From Combretum micranthum (taxonomy: Eukaryota; Streptophyta; Magnoliopsida; Myrtales; Combretaceae): a stretch of DNA of 64,000 nt. Both the position numbers and the translations under genes were made by a program. The stretch is taken from contig JAMXBD010000634.1 of assembly GCA_024138025.1 (NCBI GenBank), positions 1 through 64,000 of the forward strand. Direction: 5' to 3'. The notes beneath the pieces are model-generated. The model had not been told where the DNA came from. It worked only from the letters and a program-made list of their open reading frames with translations, and ran no database searches. Below, in pieces: positions 1 through 12,839 of this stretch; position 1 is the first letter of the stretch, and the number at the start of each line of letters is the position of its first letter.

Positions 1-2897
1 AAATTCATATAGAAGGTAATTTCAACTTAAAATGGCCATAACTTGATCATTTTAACTCGGAATTGCGCATATAATATACCGTTTTCTACCTATTCGAAAA
101 GATCTATCCCTTTCTAAGGTTATTTTTATCATAAAAAGCTATTTTGGTTGCAAAATACTATGGTAATAATAGTTACGAATTTATAGTTTACAAGGTATGA
201 TTTTTCCAAACTTCTCTTTACTCAAAAATTTTTAAGCAAAATATATGGATATTTGTATAGTTTGAAAAATCCTTTGAAAATATATATACACTCATATTGT
301 ATGCATGATTTTTGTATTGTTGTCTCAATATTGATATTTTCACAAACAATTTGTCTTTAAGAGTTTTAAAAGATGAAACTTTGAAAATTTCTCCTTTGGA
401 ATTGCTAGAAGGAAAACTAAAATATATTTGGCTTGTTATGTGTAAGTGTCTTCCTATTATAATTCCATTTCCTATCTTTTCAAAAGTAAATTAATTTCCA
501 AAAATTTGGTTCTTTAAGTTATTTACCAACTTTATTTCTAGTGATTGAAAAATAAGCTTTTCAAAATATTCCTTAAGTTTTTGGTATGGTCAAATATTTG
601 GAGTTGTGTTGAATGTATGTTTTCTTCTCATTTTCATATTCTTATTCTTCTTTTAGAAAATAAGTGTACCTTTAAAACTTTACTTTCTTGGCAAATTTTA
701 TTTTTCTAAGTTGGTTTCTAATTTAGTGAGTTGATGTTACCTTGATTTGAAAAACTTGTTTTATTCCTAATATTTATCGAATGGTGGAATAATTCTTTTT
801 AGATAAGTTTATAAGAAAAACTTTCCTAATAAGAATTGTCAATATTAGAACTTAACAAGAATTTCATTTTAACTTTGAAAAGAGAAAAACAATATATAAA
901 AAATTAAGTTGTATAGAAATTTCTTAGTATGTGATTGTTAAAGCCTATAGTGAACCTATTTAAGTTTAATAAAGATATGGTTGAGTTAAGATCTTAAGTT
1001 CAATCCTAAAAATTCTATCTTTATGGAGTATTTAGTTTTGATTTACAAAAGAAATGAGTTCCTTTTATTATTTTGAAGAAATCTTGGGTACTAATACTTT
1101 AAAACTCATGATCAACTTGTCTAAGCTTTTTTTTAGACTTCTTGTTGAAAAATCCTTTGTTGAGACTTTAGTTCACCTTTCCTTGTTTAAGAAAGAACCT
1201 ATTTTTATTTTTTTTACTTAAGACAACAACATTCTAATCATGCATGAATATGATTATGTAGCAATGTAAAAGGTAAGAATGAAATATAATAAGATAGAAA
1301 GAAATACTCATAAACAAATAAACGTAATAATATGGTCAAGCATTGGGAATCTTAGTTTCATCAAGTTATCCCGGTCATGTGTTGGGAGCCTTAGCTTCAT
1401 CAAGGCAACCCAGGACTAGAATAGACCAGTCCCAAAAAGAAAAGAAAAGAAAAGAAAGAAAATCGTTTTGACTTGATATGAACTAGTCTAAGACTATAAA
1501 GACTAGTCTTATTAATAGCATGAATTAAATAAATAAATTACAAAGCATGAAATTAAATAAATAACAAGTGAGCTTATATGCTCTAAAGAAATATATATAC
1601 ATAATATACATAATACTATATAGAAGTTAGATTAGAGCAAAAATAATAATAACAATAATAACAACAACATAATAACATAATGTAAAATATGAATATGAAC
1701 AAAAACAAAACATGAACATATTGTTGTTTTTTAACTCTCATGAGTCTAAGAAACATACACTAAACTCATGCTAAGTTGTATGAACATGATAAAGAGATAT
1801 AGGTAGGATTTTACCTAAGGTTTAATGGAGGATTTAAAAAGAGATGAATGGGTAGTGTGTTTGTTATTTTTCTTGAAGAGTAGTAAATGGTAGAGAGTGT
1901 TTTGAGAGGAGATTGTTGGAGAGAGGTTTTGAGAAAGAATTTTGGTAGAGTTTTGTTATGTAAAGTGAAAGAATGAAGGAGGAAGGGGGTATTTATAGAA
2001 TTTTTGAGTAGAAATTAGATGTAATAAAATAAATTGAAAAATAAATAATATTAAGAAAGAGAGAGGGAGGGCTACAATCATCTAGGGGAGGAGAGAGAGG
2101 TTTTTTGTTTGTTTTGTAATTTTTGTAAAGAAAAGAAATAATGTGTAAGGTTTGATGTGAATAAAGTTGTGTTGGAAATGTAAAAGTGTAAGAAATAAGT
2201 GTATAGGTAGTAAGAAATAGGTGTAAAAAAAATAGAGATAGTGAAACAGTAATGAATAGTAGAAATAGTACTATGAATAGTAGACTAGATAATTAAAATA
2301 CTGGTAGTAGTAAAATATGCGTATAAATGCAATATCTATAATTTTTAGCTACTGAAAAATTGTGAAACTTATATTTTTGAAATATTTGTATAAAATCGGT
2401 CCTAACGATGTTATCGGAATATTTTTATTATTTCGGGCTTCAGGACATGCTTTTGGAGAACTGATCCCGTTTAAGTCTGAAGGACACTCAAAGTTCTCGA
2501 ATCTGATATTTTTATATTTCCCTATATCATTACAAACTCTTATAAGCCATTAACTCAATTCCGTTTTTTAGGGTTTGAGAGCGCAGGTTTACCGAGTTGA
2601 AACTGTTAGATTGTCTTAATCTTTGTTGATTTTTGAATCTCTGGTTTGACTATGGTTAGAGTTTAATCCAACTTTACCCTAGAAATTGAGAGGTTTACTT
2701 TAGGGATGGATAGATGGACCTTCTAATGTTTGGATTTTTGAATCAAACGATTATTGAATTTTCTATTTTTGTTTTTGAAGATTCTCTTATGAAATCCCAT
2801 GATCGAAATTATTTAAAGTTCGGTTTCAACTTGGGTCAGTCTTTAAGGTTTCGATTTGGTATTCCAAAACCATTCTCGAAAAATATGGGGGTTTACA
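1..2897 (-). mobile_element. Large LTR, family 1, copy D (cut by window edge)
   Basis: Non-coding AT-rich DNA forming the 5' part of a large LTR read on the minus strand. Its terminus is the inverted form of TGTAAACCCCC, ending at 2897. It shares ordered landmarks with the copies at 4071-7252, 29162-33991 and 55359-59103. One is a block near 40-125 containing CGAAAAGATCTATCC; another is a TATTTATAG box near 1990, followed by a purine-rich GAGAGGGAGG tract. In the other copies the CGAAAAGATC block lies about 1.2 kb from the far end, so roughly 1.2 kb of this copy should lie left of the window. It is inserted in the RNase H / 3' region of a minus-strand copia element. No coding capacity is visible. 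Confidence 0.75.
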
Positions 2898-2902
2898 ATA
2901 TT

Positions 2903-4065
2903 AGTAAGATTATCATCAGTGTTAACGTTTCTCACAGCAATATTACCATGAGTAATAACATCACATATAAAGCATATCAGACATCAATGTGCTTTGTCCT
3001 CTCATGAAACATTTGATCCTTTGTAAGAAAGATAGCAATCTGTCTATCAAAAGACTGTAGCAGTCTTCAAGTCATCACATAATCTTTTCAACCCAATAGC
3101 TTCTTTATAGGCCTCAATAATAGCCATATACTTCGCTTCAGTAGTAGACAAAGCAACCATAACTTGCAAAGTAGCTTTCCAACTGATAGCACAACTACCA
3201 ATGGTAAAGATATACCCTGCAAGAGATCTTCTTTTATCTAGGTCTTCGATGAAATCAGAATCAACATATACAATGACTCAATCTCTAGTTCTACCAAATT
3301 GTAAGCAAATATCATTAGTACCTCTTAAGTATTTGAAAATCCACTGAACTACTTTCCAGTGTTCTATACTAGGATTTGCCATGTATCTAATAACTTCATA
3401 TGACAAATATGGACATGTACAAACCATAGAATATATAAGAGATCCTACTGCACTAGAATATGAAACTTATGACATATAGTCAACCTCATTATCTGACTGC
3501 AGAGACAAAGTAGATGAAAGTCTGAAATGAGCTGCTAAAGAAGTACTAACAAGTTTAGCACTCTGCATATTGAACCTGTTAAGAACTTTCTCAATGTACC
3601 CCTTTTGACTTAGGTGCAATTTACTTGCTTTTCTATCCCTCAGAATCTCCATTCCAAGTATCTTCTTTATTGCTCTCAAGTTTTTCATCTCAAACTCTTG
3701 CTCTATTGGGCTTTGACCTTTCTTATCTCTCCTCTATCTTTGGCTACTATCAACATATCATCAATGTACAAGAGCAAATATACAAATGACCCACCACTAC
3801 CCTTGTTGAAGTGAACACAACTATCAAAACTGCTTCTCTTGAAATCATGAGAAGTCATAAAATGAGTTAAACCTCTTATACCATTATTTAGGTGGCTGTT
3901 TCAAGACATAAAAGGACTTTTTTAGCAAGCAAACATAACCCTCCTTTCCTAAGACTACAAAACTCTCTAGTTGTTGCATGTAGATATCTTCCTCAAGTTC
4001 TCCATGCAAGAAGGCTATCTTCACATTTAACTGTTCAAGCTGAAAATCGTGTACCGCTACAATAC
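2903..4065 (-). pseudogene. copia reverse transcriptase C-terminus and RNase H
   Basis: The minus strand encodes a decayed RT tail. It includes an AFLHGELEEDIYM-like stretch, a degraded LYVDD-like region, and an intact segment at 3467-3688 with KKILGMEILRDR and LSQKGYIEKVLNRFNM. RNase H follows towards 2900, with YVDSDFIEDLDKRRS, ALSTTEAKYMAI and LTKDQMFHERTKHIDV. In life this would copy the element RNA into DNA and remove the RNA strand. At least five in-frame stops or shifts are visible. The reading continues exactly across the large LTR: the 5' half of RT resumes at 7253. Confidence 0.85.
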
Positions 4066-4070
4066 CAAGC
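4066..4070. repeat. Target site duplication CAAGC (left; right copy 7253-7257)
   Basis: The five bases CAAGC directly precede the TG of the large LTR and recur directly after its final CA at 7253-7257. This is the signature of integrase-mediated insertion and fixes both ends of the element. Confidence 0.85.
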
Positions 4071-7000
4071 TGTCATGCCCCAGAGGGTACCTAAACGTGG
4101 CAGTCCGCCGTATATAATATTAAAGCTAATGAATGACAACCTTAGTCATGCAAGAGCTTCGATATCACATGCAAGGTGTGCTTCCAAGATAGTAGGAGAC
4201 TCACAAGAGTATTACATTTAAGTTGATAATAAAAGTATGCAACAACTTATATAAGTAAACATGGAATATTCATTCAGATAATAAACTCTTACATCTTCTT
4301 AGGGGCATTCCCCCGTTTCAAATGGTTTTGATTTAACTAAACCATTAACAAGGTAAACATAACTATAACATAAGCTTACTATAGATATTTTCTTAGAAGT
4401 CTATATTCAAATAAATACATATAACTTCTCCCAAAAACTCCTAGTGGCTTTGGCTCATACCTGGCATACGGGGCTCCTTGGTGCCAACCAAAGATAATCA
4501 TACTGTAACAAAAAACTATAGGGGTATAAGCAAATCTAACTTAGTGAGATAATTCCCATCTACAAGACATTTCCATAAATCAAACAAGTATTTAAACAAT
4601 CATATGAAAATGCATCAAACACATGAGCAAAAAAATACACAAGATTAACCGGAAATCATGTGTAGCATGGATTTTAGCCCTCCATGTTGGGGGTTGGGAG
4701 GTTACAGGCCCATACGACCATCAATATTTGCAGATTTGCTGGCTGCTGCTCGCCTTATAGACTTTCCGGCTCCTACTGGCCACCACTACAACTTCCTTTT
4801 TTCCCCACACGAAGAATAGTAGTGAAATAAATGTGAACCACAAATATGATATGCATGAATCATTTTCAATATAGGTTTAACCAATAAATGTTGAGTTCAA
4901 GTTATAGGTGATCAAAACAGTATTCATCATATCAACGCAAGAATCAAAATTTATTTATCAATTCCTCTTTCGATATTCTTAACTTATATTCAACCAATCA
5001 TAAATCCAAATCATTTATCTTTTCCTTATTTTCTAATGCTACCACTTACAAGCACAAACAAGGAAATGTAACTTAGTAAAGGATTAACTCACTCCATGTC
5101 AGTAGCTCCTAATCAAAGTAGTCTTCCAGAAAAGTGATCTCGGTTTCTTCTTCACCTAAACAAGATGAAATACCCACAATGAGTCTTTCATAGAATTTCT
5201 ATTCTTGAAAACTCTAAATCTATCTTAAAATCATGGTAAAATCGGATTGGAGGAAATTCCAATTTAAAATGGTCATAACTTGCTCATTTTAATTCGGAAT
5301 TTCGCATATTATATACTTTTTCTACCTCCTCGAAAAGATCTATCTATTTCTAAAACTATTTTCATCAAACTAGGTCATTTGGGTTCCGAAATAGTGGTGA
5401 CTAGATCCACCACGATTTTTCTTAAAACTTGAATGTCTTCTTTTTAACAAAACTCATATAAAAGAGATAGGTATTATAATAATTTGTAAAACCTTTGAAA
5501 TGCATATATTGACTCGTATTATATGTATGAAGTTAATGAAGTTGTCTCAAACCATAAATTTTTGCAAAAGTAAAGTCTTCTAAGGAAAATGAAACTTTTG
5601 AAAAATTCCTCTTATTCAAGTTATTTTAAATGAGTAAATTTCATTTTTCTTAGTCTTTTCAAAGAATACTTTTATTTTCTTAGTTTCTAATAACAATTCT
5701 ATATTCATAGAAATAATTTCCTTGTTTCTTGAGATCATTCTATTCTCATGAAAATAATTTCTAGCACTTGATGAAAAAGTAGGGTTTTAGTAAAACTTTT
5801 GTTTACTCAAAAAGTTTCCTTCTATGTCACGTATGTTTGTAAAAATTCCTATGAACTCCTTTGGATTTCTTAGAAAAGTTTGTTAAGATAAATCCTTAGT
5901 TTTATGAAAAATTACTTCCTTCTTTTATTTCTAGAAAAGAATCTCTATTTTAAGAAAACCTTTCCTTATTTATCTTGTTGAGACAAAAATCATTATGTTC
6001 ATACATGAATATGAATCATAAAGTTATGAAAACATAAAGAAACATAATAACTTAATGAAATAAGCTAATAAAGAAATAAATCAAGTATTGAAACATTAGC
6101 TTTATCAAGGAATCCCAGGATTAAGAATAGACTAGTCCCATAAAGAAAAAGAAGAAAAAAAAGTTTTGACTTGATCAGGACAAGTCTAAGACTAGAAAGA
6201 CTAGTCTTAAAAACAACATGGAAGTAAATAAATTGCAAAACAAATGAGCTTATATACTCTAAAATATATATATATATATATATATAGCTACATAGATATA
6301 TTTAGTAACATATATATAAAAGCAACATAAAGAAATTAGATTCATGAACAAAAACAAATTATGAACTTATTGTTACTTTCTTTAACCTTCATGGTTTAGA
6401 AAAACACACTAACTCATACTAGTAAATGAACTTTAAAAGCTAAACTATTACCTAGAGAAGTAAGAAACTAGAGAAACTTGAGAGAGTTTATGGAGAGATT
6501 TTTGGAGAGTAAGTTTAGTGTATGGAAGTTGTGAAAGAAGTGGAAGAAGATGGGGTATTTATAGGAAAATGTGGGAGGAATTTTATGTTAATTAAATAAA
6601 TGAAAATAAAACAAATTAGAGAGGGAGAGGGAGCATGGCGGTGCAAATTGGGAGTAGAGGGAATGAATTTTTTTTTTGTATTTTTGTTAATGAAAAGTAA
6701 GATATGAAAGATGTGCAGTTGTATTGGAAATGAAAATTGTAAGAAATAGAGGTATGGGTTGTAAGAGTAGGTTGCAAGAAAAAGTAGAGATAGATGAATA
6801 GTGTAGAATAGTAAAAAATAGTGTAATATAAAGTAGACATGACAATTTAAGTACCAGTAGTGAGAAAATACGCGTATTATTATAATATATGATATTTTTG
6901 TTACCGACAAATTATGAAATTGATATTTTTGAAAACCTTATATTTTTATAAGTCTAACGTATATTCGGAATATTTTTACTAATCTGAACCCCGAGAGACG

Positions 7001-7252
7001 CTTTTCGAAAACTGTGTTCGGTTGTGCTCAAAACGAATCGCGGTTTAACTAATCTGATATTTTTAAGCTTTCTCATGTTATTACAAACTATTCCATATAC
7101 TAATCTCTTACTAACTTTCCTATGGTCGCTTAAACGGGAATGCCGGACTTGAACGGTTGCAAAAGACTAGGGTTTCGTTGACTTTGGGATTCCGGTTGAC
7201 TTTCTAATTAGGTTTTAAGCTTTAATTGATCACAAAACTTTAGGGGTTTACA
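4071..7252 (-). mobile_element. Solo large LTR, family 1, copy A
   Basis: A 3,182-bp block with TGTCATGCCCC at the left end and GGGGTTTACA at the right. Both ends carry the canonical LTR dinucleotides (TG...CA) and are imperfect inverses of each other. It is flanked by a perfect 5-bp target duplication, CAAGC (4066-4070 and 7253-7257), and sits inside copia reverse transcriptase, whose reading resumes on the other side. There is no internal domain, primer-binding site or second LTR, so this is best read as a solo LTR left after LTR-LTR recombination. It holds a (TA)n tract at about 6266-6290, a TATTTATAG box near 6553 and a block with CGAAAAGATC near 5332. Minus orientation is inferred by comparison with the LTR of the gypsy at 34215. 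Confidence 0.85.
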
Positions 7253-7257
7253 CAAGC

Positions 7258-8425
7258 AAGGCTTAAATCAAGCTGTGCATTACAACCAGAGAAAACACAT
7301 TTGTAAAATCTACTTGGAACTTGACTATAGCCTTTTGCAATGAGTCTTGCTTTTTATCTGAATTCTTCAACTTTTGATATTCCTTCTTTTTTTTGAACAC
7401 CCATTTGCAATGAATAGCTTCTTACCTTAGGAAGTTTCACTAAGTCCCATCTATTGTTCTTATAAAGTGATTTCATCTCCTCCTGCATAGCAATCATCCA
7501 CTTATCATAATTATCACAACTAACTGCCTCTAAGTAAGTAGAAGGCTCCATATTGAAATCAATGTTTTCTGCTACATTTAAAGCATAAGCAACAAGCTTA
7601 GCTTCAGCATATCTCTGTAAAGGCCTAACTTCTTTCCTAGGCTTGTCTCTAGCATTGGAATGCTATGATGGTGGTGGTGGTCAAGAAACACCACACTTGT
7701 GTCTCTGATCTAGGCTGAAAAGTAGGCTTTGGAATAGAACCTGAATCAATCTCAAACTCCATCTGCACATTAGATTGATGTTGGGTTTTATCAGACAAAG
7801 TGCTAGGTGGTAAGTCATGTAGCATGGCAGACTCATAAAAAATGACATTTCTACTGACTATGACTTTCCTGGTTTCTAGACATCACAATTTATATCTTTT
7901 AACTCCGGACTTATAACCAAGGAAGATACACTTGACAGATCTAGGCTCAAGTTTTCTATCATCAACATAAGCAAATGCAGGACATCCAAAAAATTTTAAA
8001 TTTAAATAATTAGCAGGAGTACCAGAACATACCTTTTGTGGAGTCTTTTTTTCAATAGCAGTCGAAGGAGTCTGATTAATAAAAAATCATGCTGTAGAAG
8101 CTGCTTGAGCCTAAAATGACTTCGGCAAATGACCATTAAAAGCATACGTTAAACTTTCTCCATTATTATTCTATTCATTTGTTCTGCCACATCGTTTTAT
8201 TGTAGAGTACCAAGAATTGTCAAATGCCTCAAAATTCCTTCTGAATTGCATAAATCATTAAATTTATTAGAACAAAACTCCAATCCATTATAAGCGCAAA
8301 GATGTTTTACTTACTTTCTTGTCTGTTTCTCAATCATGATCTTCCACTCCTTAAATGTGGGTAGTACATTAGTCTTCTGTTTCAAGAAGAACATCCAAAC
8401 TTTTCTGGAAAGGCATCAATAATAG
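7258..8425 (-). pseudogene. copia integrase C-terminal part and RT N-terminus
   Basis: On the minus strand, 7354-7551 reads as the start of copia RT (EPSTYLEAVSCDNYDKWMI, MQEEMKSLYKNNRWDLVKL). Upstream, at about 7800-8000, lies the integrase tail / linker motif KLEPRSVKCIFLGYKSGVK, typical of copia polyproteins. The central integrase, about 8050-8420, is recognisable but full of stops. The retained order confirms a copia rather than a gypsy element. Non-functional. Confidence 0.8.
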
Positions 8426-8680
8426 TCAACATGTATTGGTACCTCCCCTAAAAGGCACTTTAGTTGGTCCGCAAAAGTCTAAATGAATGTAATCAAGTGT
8501 TCCCTTTGTATTATGGATGCCACTGGTGAATCGAACTCTCTTTTGCTTCCCAAAAATGCAATGTTCACAATATTTCATATTACTAATGCTTTGCCCATCA
8601 AGAAGTCTTCTTCTACTCAGTTTAGCCGTATCGGATTCACTTATATGCCCTAGACACATGTGCTAGAGTCTAGTAACATC
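8426..8680 (-). pseudogene. copia GAG-pre-integrase zinc-binding domain
   Basis: A short open minus-strand stretch with LGHISE, then CEHCIFGKQKRVRF and LDYIHLDFCGPTKVP. This is the HHCC zinc-binding N-terminus of copia integrase, followed by the start of the catalytic core (the D of LDFCGP corresponds to the first acidic residue region). Reading stops at 8426. It lies in frame order between gag and integrase. Confidence 0.85.
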
Positions 8681-8989
8681 ATTACTTGACAAGGAAGGAG
8701 AAGAAGCGATGGCCACATCACTTGTAACTATATAACCTTGAAAAATATACAAATTCGCATTCTTTTTTTACCACTTCATCACTATAAGGGAACCCTTATC
8801 AATCTTTAGAACTCCACCTTCACTAGTGTACTTGTATCATTTTGAATCAAGAGTACTCAAAGAGATCATATTTGTTTTCATTTTTAGGCACATGCCTCAC
8901 ATCACCAAGTGTTTGGACAATTCCATAATGCATCTTAACTTGTATTGTGTCAATGCCTGCAACCTTGTAAGAAGCATTATTTTCCATCA

Positions 8990-9872
8990 AAACAACACCT
9001 TTAGATATTATTTCATATGTTGAAAATCAGTCCCGATTGGGACACATATGTAAAGTGCAACCGGAATAAAAAATCCATATCTTACTTGTTTTATAATCAT
9101 CATTAGAAGCAATGAGGAGTTCTCCATCGCTCCTTATGCTATATCGACTTCACTGGATTTTTTTAATTGATTTTCCTTTTGATTCACTACAGCTTTCTTG
9201 TTCTTGTTCTACAATTTATAACACTTATACTTAATGTGCCCTTTCTTCTTGCAATACCTATAGGTTTTATTTTTATTTGTAGACTTCGATCTACCCTTGG
9301 TATTACCACTAGAATTGTATTCTTGGGTTCTTCCATGAATAAAACGACCTCATGCTTGAGGCTCATATCTAACCACAAGATGCTTTATCCTTTAAAAGAG
9401 CATATAACTTCATAAACGTCATCAATGGTGAGAGTATCACGACTATATAGAAATGATGTCTCTAAAGGTCGAATAAGAGAAAGGTAGAGAACACAATAAA
9501 ATCAAAGCTAAATTCTCTTCATCATACTTAACCTCTAAAGTTTTTAAATCATAAACAATTTCTTTAAAAATGGTTAAGTGATCTTCTAAAGATGTACCTT
9601 CTACCAAATAATGAGAATATATTTGTTGCTTTAGATGTAGCTTGTTGGTCAAACTTTTTGTTATGTGTAACTGCTCCAATTTCAGCTATAATACAGTAGC
9701 AGTCTTCTCTTTCAATACATCCTGTAATATTTGAATCAACAAATGTAGATCAATTTGAGATAGGGCTTTTTCTATCCTTACAGTGTTTTTCTTCCGGTGA
9801 CCATGACAAAGGCGTCTTATCAAACCCTAACAGCACATCATCCAAATCCATTTGCGCAAGAATTGCTTGCAT
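8990..9872 (-). pseudogene. copia gag (capsid / nucleocapsid region)
   Basis: The minus-strand reading starts with MQAILAQMDLDDVLLGFDK at 9872, typical of copia gag N-termini. A UBN2-type capsid segment follows at 9443-9679 (LHITKSLTNKLHLKQQIYSH, EDHLTIFKEIVYDL, LLCSLPFSYSTFRD). A damaged zinc knuckle lies at about 9200-9240 (YCKKKGHIKYKCYKL, with the first cysteine displaced). It would package element RNA if intact. Several stops separate the three parts. Confidence 0.8.
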
Positions 9873-9945
9873 CTTTACCTACCTGAAACCCGACCCGGTT
9901 GCATCCTTACACACAAGTTATAGATATTTGTTCTTTTTTTTTTTT

Positions 9946-10620
9946 GTAGGAATAAAGCATTCATTAAACAAATTGTGCAAGTGCTAGCCATACATAACCT
10001 AAGAACAAAAAGCAACTAATCTAGTTCATTACACAAAATAGGAAAGCTAGTAGCAGCAAAGAGCAAAAGCCATTAGTTCACAAGAAATCTTGGGCTATTG
10101 GAGATAGAGCTTGGAGTATATGCATAGGAATTGCAGAGGTGAATTGAATATCCTAGCATAGAGTCACACATCTCGGGCCATCATATGAACTACTAAATTG
10201 TACTTTCTAAGCATCCAACACAATCGAATCCATGGGATCATTCGAATCAGTTGCTTGTAATGGATAATCAAATTTGGAAAAAAGTTAGTTGCTGCACTTT
10301 TGAAGTGAGCCAATGAATAGCATCCAAAGAGTTAGATTCTAAGGTGATATTATGTGTTGGAAAACACTGAGCTAGGTTTAAGCCCGAAAATATTGCCTAA
10401 ATCTCAACTTGAAGGGGGGAGCCTACATTTATTTTCTTGATGAATTCACCTTTACAGGTACCAATTGAATCTCAGATATATCCCTTAATGCTTAACTAAG
10501 ACGTCTTTACCTTATAACTTGCATCTACATTCAGTTTTAGTATATCCTCAATTGGAGCCTATAACTGCATTTTTTTAGGTTGGTGGTAATTTGAATGCTT
10601 AGAGTAATTCAAGTTCGATA
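9946..10620 (-). pseudogene. LINE RNase H-like domain and 3' end
   Basis: Read on the minus strand, this resembles the plant LINE RVT_3 RNase H domain. It has LAQCFPTHNITLESNSLDAI (the acidic residue context), a middle stretch, then LCWMLRKYNLVVHMMARDV, matching the family's H-R-x-x-N-x-x-A-H-x-x-A pattern with substitutions. A ~400-nt 3' tail and the poly(A) follow. Frameshifted and inactive. Confidence 0.65.
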
Positions 10621-11649
10621 TTCATTTGCACTTAATCTAACAAAGTGTTTCCAATCCATTATGACTTGGCCAATGCGAAAAATATTGTCATTTAAAGCTT
10701 TCCATATATACCAATGAAGCAAAGCAGAAGGTTGTTGCCCAAGGTGGTCTACAATCGTTTCTATTCCTATTGTTGCTTTTTGCATTTTGTTTAAGCTAAT
10801 CCCGTGGTAGGAGTTTAAAGGAGTCTAGGAAGGAGGTGTTATTATTTAGACTCAAACATCTATTCTGTGTCTTGCTACATCTCATTAGTAGGTCATCCAT
10901 ATCCTCAAATTCTCCATTGCACAAGGAGAATAAGTGGTTGAGTTTCATGCCTTAGTGTATTAGTTGTTACCTTGTGAGGAGATAGTTTCTCTAGCATCTC
11001 CAAATAAAGAACTGGATCTTTAGGTATGTTATTGTTTTCTAAATCTAGTTGCTATTGTCGATTTGATTGGGAACTTCATCTCCTTCCATCAGGTAATTGT
11101 ATGCAAGTTTGGTTGTAACTTCACCACTCACATCTCTTTTCCATGCCCAGTAATCTCCTTTGTCGTTTTGGGTTAAAATATGGGAACTAAGTTTTGCTTA
11201 TATATCATCATCTAAGGGATATCTGATGAGTTCTTCATCCTAGTCATAAATTCTTATCCATGTCATGGCTACAGAAACGTTCAACGTGTCTTTTGTTAGA
11301 GGACCATATAGGAAGGTGGTAGGGTAACCCTCATTTACCCAATTTAATGTCCAGAAGAAACAAATCTGGCTATTTCTTGTCTACAAGGGCTATGCTATTC
11401 TACACACTGTGTGGAACTTACAATTTTCTTCACAGTGATTGAGCTATTGATGTGTCCATGTTGTTTAGATTTACTTATCTTCCTCCTAGCAATTGTAGTC
11501 CATGGGACATGTTTGGTCTTTAGCTTCTAACAAAGTTTCGCTAAGCATGCTAAATTGCGCTTTATCAGATCCCACAAATTGGTTCCACTTTGTGCTTTTG
11601 GTTTGATAATTTCCTTCCACATAATCTCATGGATCCCATTCTCTCTCCT

Positions 11650-12835
11650 TCTTTAGAAAAAATTTCTAATGATTCTTTCTACTTTAGATAGGAGAGTTTT
11701 CAAGATATATACCACTTTCATATAATATATCAGTATGCCTTTTAGCGTTGATTTAATCAGAGTGTATCTAATAGCCATAGAAAGGAATTTAATCTTCCAT
11801 CCAGCTAGTTTCCTCCGTGGTTTCTCCAGAATATTATCCAATGATTCTTCATGTAGAGTACTAATTTTTGACAAATGAAATCCCAGATAAGTACCTAGAT
11901 TCTTAGTAATATGCATCTTGGTGGTTTGTTTTGGACTCATTAGAGGTATTACTTGAAAAGTATAGCTTGAGTTTTTCATAATTGATCTTCTGACCCAACA
12001 TGGTTCTAAAGAGTTCCATCAATTTAATCATTATGCTTCCATTCTCACCGATGCCTCATCCATAAGAATCAAGTCATCTGTAAAGAAAATATGTTAGAAC
12101 TCTATATCAACACCTTTAATCCATGTTGGTTTCCAGCATCCCATGTTTACTGCCACTTGAATCCATCTACTAAGCAGTTCCATAGTTAATATGAAAAGGT
12201 AAAAAGACATGGGATAACTTTTGGATATCCTCGGAGAATTATAAAAAAATAAGGACATTTCTCAATTAATCAAAACTAAGAAGGATGACGTGTACAAACA
12301 TAATCTAATAAGTTTTATCCGGTTCAATGGACCATTTATAGTTCCTAGGGCATTATGAATGAAGTCCCATGCCACTAAATCATAGGCTTTCTCCAAATCG
12401 AGTTTCATAATCATCCAACCCTTTCTACGTCTCTTCTTAGCACAAGCATTCAATAGCTCATGCATTAAGATTATAGTGTCCATTGCACATCTTCTTGGTA
12501 CAAAGCTTGCTTATGCCCAACTGATAAGGTCATCTATAAGAGGGTGAAGCTGTTGCACTAGAATCTTCGTGATGATTTTATATATTATTGTACATAGGCT
12601 AATAGGACGAAAATCCTTGAGTTTCTTTACACGATTTTTCTTCGAGAGTAGGACTATCAAAGTCTTGTTTAATTTACTCTCTACTTCACCTTTCATGTAA
12701 CATCTCTAAACAGTTCTAATCACTACTTCTCCAACATTATCCCTATAGAGCTTGTAGTAACTAGCATGTATACCATCCATGCCAGGTGATTTATTTGATC
12801 CTATGGTTTTCAATGCTTCCTATATTTTAGGTGGG
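11650..12835 (-). pseudogene. LINE reverse transcriptase
   Basis: Minus-strand RT motifs in order: SNKSPGMDGIHASYYKLY (12770-12835), KKLKDFRPISLCTIIYKI (12511-12696), then MIMKLDLEKAYDLVAWDFI (12262-12483), the catalytic D-x-x-K-A-Y/F-D block. Further down, at 11653-11979, are YLGFHLS and LAGWKIKFLSMAIRYTLIKS, the conserved post-RT segment of plant LINEs. The YADD-type active site lies in a damaged stretch near 12060, where LMDEASVRMEA follows. Stops between motifs make it non-functional. Confidence 0.85.
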
Positions 12836-12839
12836 TTTT

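Larger units (their letters stand above)
2898..9930 (-). mobile_element. Degenerate Ty1/copia retrotransposon
   Basis: Read on the minus strand, the domains run gag (from about 9872), zinc knuckle, GAG-pre-integrase, integrase, reverse transcriptase, RNase H, which is the copia order. A large LTR (4071-7252) splits the reverse transcriptase. A LINE (9934 on) interrupts the leader upstream of gag. Another large LTR (to 2897) cuts the 3' end. Stops and frameshifts are present in every domain, so the element is dead. No copia LTRs are identifiable in the window: the 3' one should lie left of it and the 5' one beyond the LINE. The protein style resembles the TNT1-like copia group, but that placement is by eye. 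Confidence 0.9.

Noticed and set aside
3892..4221. 109-residue plus-strand frame
   Set aside because: Antisense to copia RT in its first half and inside the solo large LTR in its second half; no protein character of its own.
6515..6910. 131-residue minus-strand frame in the large LTR
   Set aside because: Phe/Tyr/Ile-rich translation of low-complexity AT-rich LTR sequence; the same position in copies B and D is not conserved as a frame.
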